Source: Cochliopodium minus (taxonomy: Eukaryota; Discosea; Himatismenida; Cochliopodiidae). From it: 25,224 nucleotides of DNA. Of this stretch, positions 23,324-25,224 are shown piece after piece. The translations under genes were made by a program, and so were the position numbers. The notes under the pieces were generated by a model that saw nothing but the letters and a program-made list of their open reading frames with translations, searched no databases and was not told where the DNA came from. Where the stretch lies: the NCBI GenBank assembly GCA_024220525.1, contig JAMYWO010000312.1, positions 1-25,224 on the forward strand, given 5' to 3'. Positions within the stretch are counted from its first letter, which is position 1; the number at the start of each line of letters is the position of its first letter.

Positions 23324-23847
23324 CATGCGTAACACTCACAAAGATCGAGAGAGTGTCGAAAAATTCTTCAAAAATAGTGAAGACTTTAAAAATAACTCTG
23401 TAAAAAATTTAAATAAAAATAAAAAATTCGATTAAAAATTCTTCTATTTCAAAGATAGTTATCATAAATGACAACTTGTACGACATGTATGAAAACTACT
23501 ATTCAAAGTCAAAGTTTGTAGTTTCTCCGCGAGGAGCAGGATTGGATTGTTATAGAACATGGGAGACTCTGTTCATGGGTTCAATACCTATTGTAGAAAA
23601 TACAACCCTCAACAGCTTGTATAAAGGTAAATATATTTATATTTTTTTTTTTTTTTAGAATATTGAAATTATTTTTTTATTTTTGAAAGATTTGCCTGTG
23701 TTGATTGTTGACTCTTATTTCACTCTTAACTCTTCCTTTCTGCATCAAAAGTTTGTGGAGATTATGAGCAAAAAATACAACTATCTAAAGTTATATGTTG
23801 GTTATTGGCAAAACCTCATCCAAAGAAAAATAAATCCTGTTCAATAA
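23324..23847 (+). CDS. Exostosin-like glycosyltransferase, C-terminal exons only
   Basis: Three exons: 23324-23399, 23455-23626, 23690-23847; about 135 residues, TAA stop. Motifs: a short segment MRNTHKDRESVEKFF, then SKFVVSPRGAGLDCYRTWE, TLFMGSIPIVENTTL, LPVLIVDSYFTL and a closing GYWQNLI. The SPRG-G-DCYRTWE-L-G-IPIV signature is typical of exostosin/RXYLT-type glycosyltransferases in protists and large DNA viruses, acting in the secretory pathway. The enzyme normally has 200 or more residues upstream (signal anchor and donor-site half), and these are absent. The first exon has an acceptor whose phase (1 nt + codons) happens to fit the RasGEF donor at 23043, giving a formal 723-aa fusion that makes no domain sense. 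More likely a gap, mis-join or truncated gene. Confidence 0.75.
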
Positions 23848-23911
23848 ATATTCATCAAAAAATAAACAAATAACTAAATTATGTACAAAAAAATTTTAAT
23901 AGACAAATTTG

Positions 23912-25083
23912 TTAGTTGGCTAGACTGTGTATTCCATTGTTAATAACACTCATTTTGGTGTTGAGAGACTCATCTATGAGTAGAGTGAACTTTCTTGAAG
24001 CCTGTTCTTCAGTCAGGTCGAGGCTCAAAGAGTTCCTGACGTAGTCCAAGTCTTCTATCTTCGACAAGCGAGAAATCCCCGTTTGGATCAACATGATCAA
24101 CACGCTAATGAAAATATCAGAGTTCTTCCTTATCAAATTGTAAGCTTTGCAGCACAAATCAACTTTTTTAAATAAAATAAAAATGAAAAAATAAAGAACA
24201 AAAAAGAAAAATTTAAAAAATCACCAAAATAATTGAACTTGGCTACTTTACTTCCCATTACAAAAATGTGCTCTTTTGTCAACAAAAAAGGAGCAGGTTC
24301 TCTGTTTATCCCAGCAAATGATACTCTGTGTCCGAAAATGTGTCCAAAATCTTCAAAAAAAATTTTTTAAAATAAAAAATCAAAATAAAAGTAAAAATAC
24401 CAATATGAAATATTCTTCCATCTTTCTTCAACATTATATTGTCGCTGTGTCTATCCCCTATCCCCCTAAATTTTAAGAGATTTAATTTTGAAAATAATTT
24501 TTTTAAATGGAATAGAATTACAGGATATAAGATGCTACACAACTCCCCGCGAGAGAGCGGATGAAGTTGTCAGTTGCTGTCTTTAGATCTTTTTTGTCTG
24601 GGTTCTGTTTTTTGAGCCAGTTTTTAATACTGTTGTTTTTGAAAGCTTAAAAAAATTAAAAAAATAAATTAAAATAAATTAAAAAATGATTAACAAAAAA
24701 AATTTTTAAAATAATGAAAATAATGAAAACCATACCTGCCATCATTGCAAAAAATCCTCCCTTTTGAAATATTTTAATTTTGATTAATCAAATTTTATAA
24801 AAATTAAAACAAAATTAAAAAAATATGGAAAAAAATTTAAAAAAAATATAAAAAATTAAAAAATTAAAATAAAAAATTTTTACTTGAGTGATGGAATTCT
24901 GCTCTTTTTGGATGGATGCGTTAGTTTCGGACTCGGTGACTACCTGGATCATTCCGTACTTGAGGTTGGTGGGGACACATCTGTAGGTGACCATTTTGAG
25001 ATCTAGTCCGTTCTTCACCCACACCTCGCTCATCATCGAAATAAGCTGCAGAATCATCGAATCTTGTCTCAAATCATCTCCTC
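23912..25083 (-). CDS. PI3-kinase catalytic domain, 3' exons
   Basis: C-terminal catalytic part of a PI3-kinase. Exons (minus): 25083-24884, 24760-24736, 24645-24522, 24465-24401, 24350-24225, 24162-23912. Exon one carries GGDDLRQDSMILQLI and the N-lobe helices. A 25-nt microexon encodes GGFFAMMA. Then come NWLKKQNPD, SLAGSCVASYIL, the catalytic loop GIGDRHSDNIM and the metal-binding segment HIDFGHIFGHRV. The activation segment (NREPAPFLLTKEH) and C-terminal helices end at TAA 23914-23912. GDRHSDN and DFG are intact, so activity is expected. The first exon starts in phase 1, exactly the phase left by the donor at 98/99 of the left-edge PI3K piece; I infer both pieces are one 1197-aa gene. It lies tail to tail with the glycosyltransferase exons, 64 nt apart. 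Confidence 0.92.
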
Positions 25084-25224
25084 CTGAATTATGAATTGAA
25101 ATAATAAGTGTTAAAAAAATAATTAATAAAATAAACAACGAAATAAGAAAAAATAAAAAATAAAAAATAAAAAATAAAAAAATAAAAAATAAAAAATAAA
25201 AAATAAAAAATAAAAAATAAAAAA
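25084..25224 (-). repeat. Intron 3' half with (TAAAAAA)n heptamer repeat, right edge
   Basis: The sense strand reads a T-rich heptamer repeat, then a mixed AT stretch, then a clean acceptor (AATTCAG) at the exon starting at 25083. The repeat occupies 25144-25224 with one 8-nt unit. Together with 1-98 it would form one intron of about 239 nt. Confidence 0.85.

Noticed and set aside
20398-23847. Single 723-aa RasGEF-cNBD-glycosyltransferase fusion
   Set aside because: Splice phase fits, but cytosolic signalling and secretory-pathway catalytic halves do not belong together, and the junction contains an N.
1-25224. CRISPR array, tRNA or rRNA gene, transposon
   Set aside because: No spaced palindromic repeats, cloverleaf, rRNA-like block, terminal inverted repeats or transposase/reverse-transcriptase motif was found; the heptamer repeats are simple-sequence intron DNA.

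Overview
The window looks like nuclear DNA of an AT-rich, intron-dense protist. The SH2, PI3K, RasGEF, F-box and DEP genes, the Asn-rich tracts and the T-rich introns fit an amoeba of amoebozoan (dictyostelid-like) type. That placement is an inference with low certainty. All introns I could model are GT-AG, mostly 50-250 nt. TAA, TAG and TGA all end genes, so the standard code applies. Most ORFs seen are single exons. I rebuilt gene models by matching splice phase, and every complete model closes in frame.

Left and middle (1-16516), five genes, all on the minus strand and closely packed. In transcription order from the right they are: a Ser/Thr kinase (16516-14661), an F-box protein with a PBZ poly(ADP-ribose)-binding zinc finger (14534-11800), an F-box/SPRY protein of FBXO45 type (11620-10209), an SH2 protein resembling STAT/CudA transcription factors (9940-5840), and the 5' two thirds of a PI3-kinase with an N-terminal C1 and PH domain (5317 to the left edge). 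A 287-nt divergent intergenic region (16517-16803) separates this block from a plus-strand block: a DEP/coiled-coil protein (16804-19234), an ACOT13-like hotdog thioesterase (19432-20211), and a RasGEF with a cyclic-nucleotide-binding domain (20398-23043). A T-rich low-complexity stretch containing the only N (23157) follows, then the C-terminal exons of a glycosyltransferase (23324-23847). The catalytic exons of a PI3-kinase lie on the minus strand at 25083-23912.

The main structural result is that the two PI3-kinase pieces are complementary. The left piece stops at the splice donor just before the GDDLRQD exon. The right piece begins with exactly that exon, in matching phase, and the two broken intron ends carry the same (TAAAAAA)n repeat. 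Joining the right end to the left gives one uninterrupted 1197-residue PI3-kinase. So the sequence is circular, a tandem unit, or a contig rotated after (possibly false) circularisation. The genes that look broken meet instead at the N, which suggests the real contig ends were joined there.

Functionally most genes are signalling components (Ras exchange factor, PI3K, kinase, SH2 factor, two F-box adaptors). No operon-like or defence-system logic is visible. The novelty lies in the domain combinations: C1-PH-PI3K without a visible Ras-binding domain, F-box plus PBZ, and RasGEF plus cNBD.
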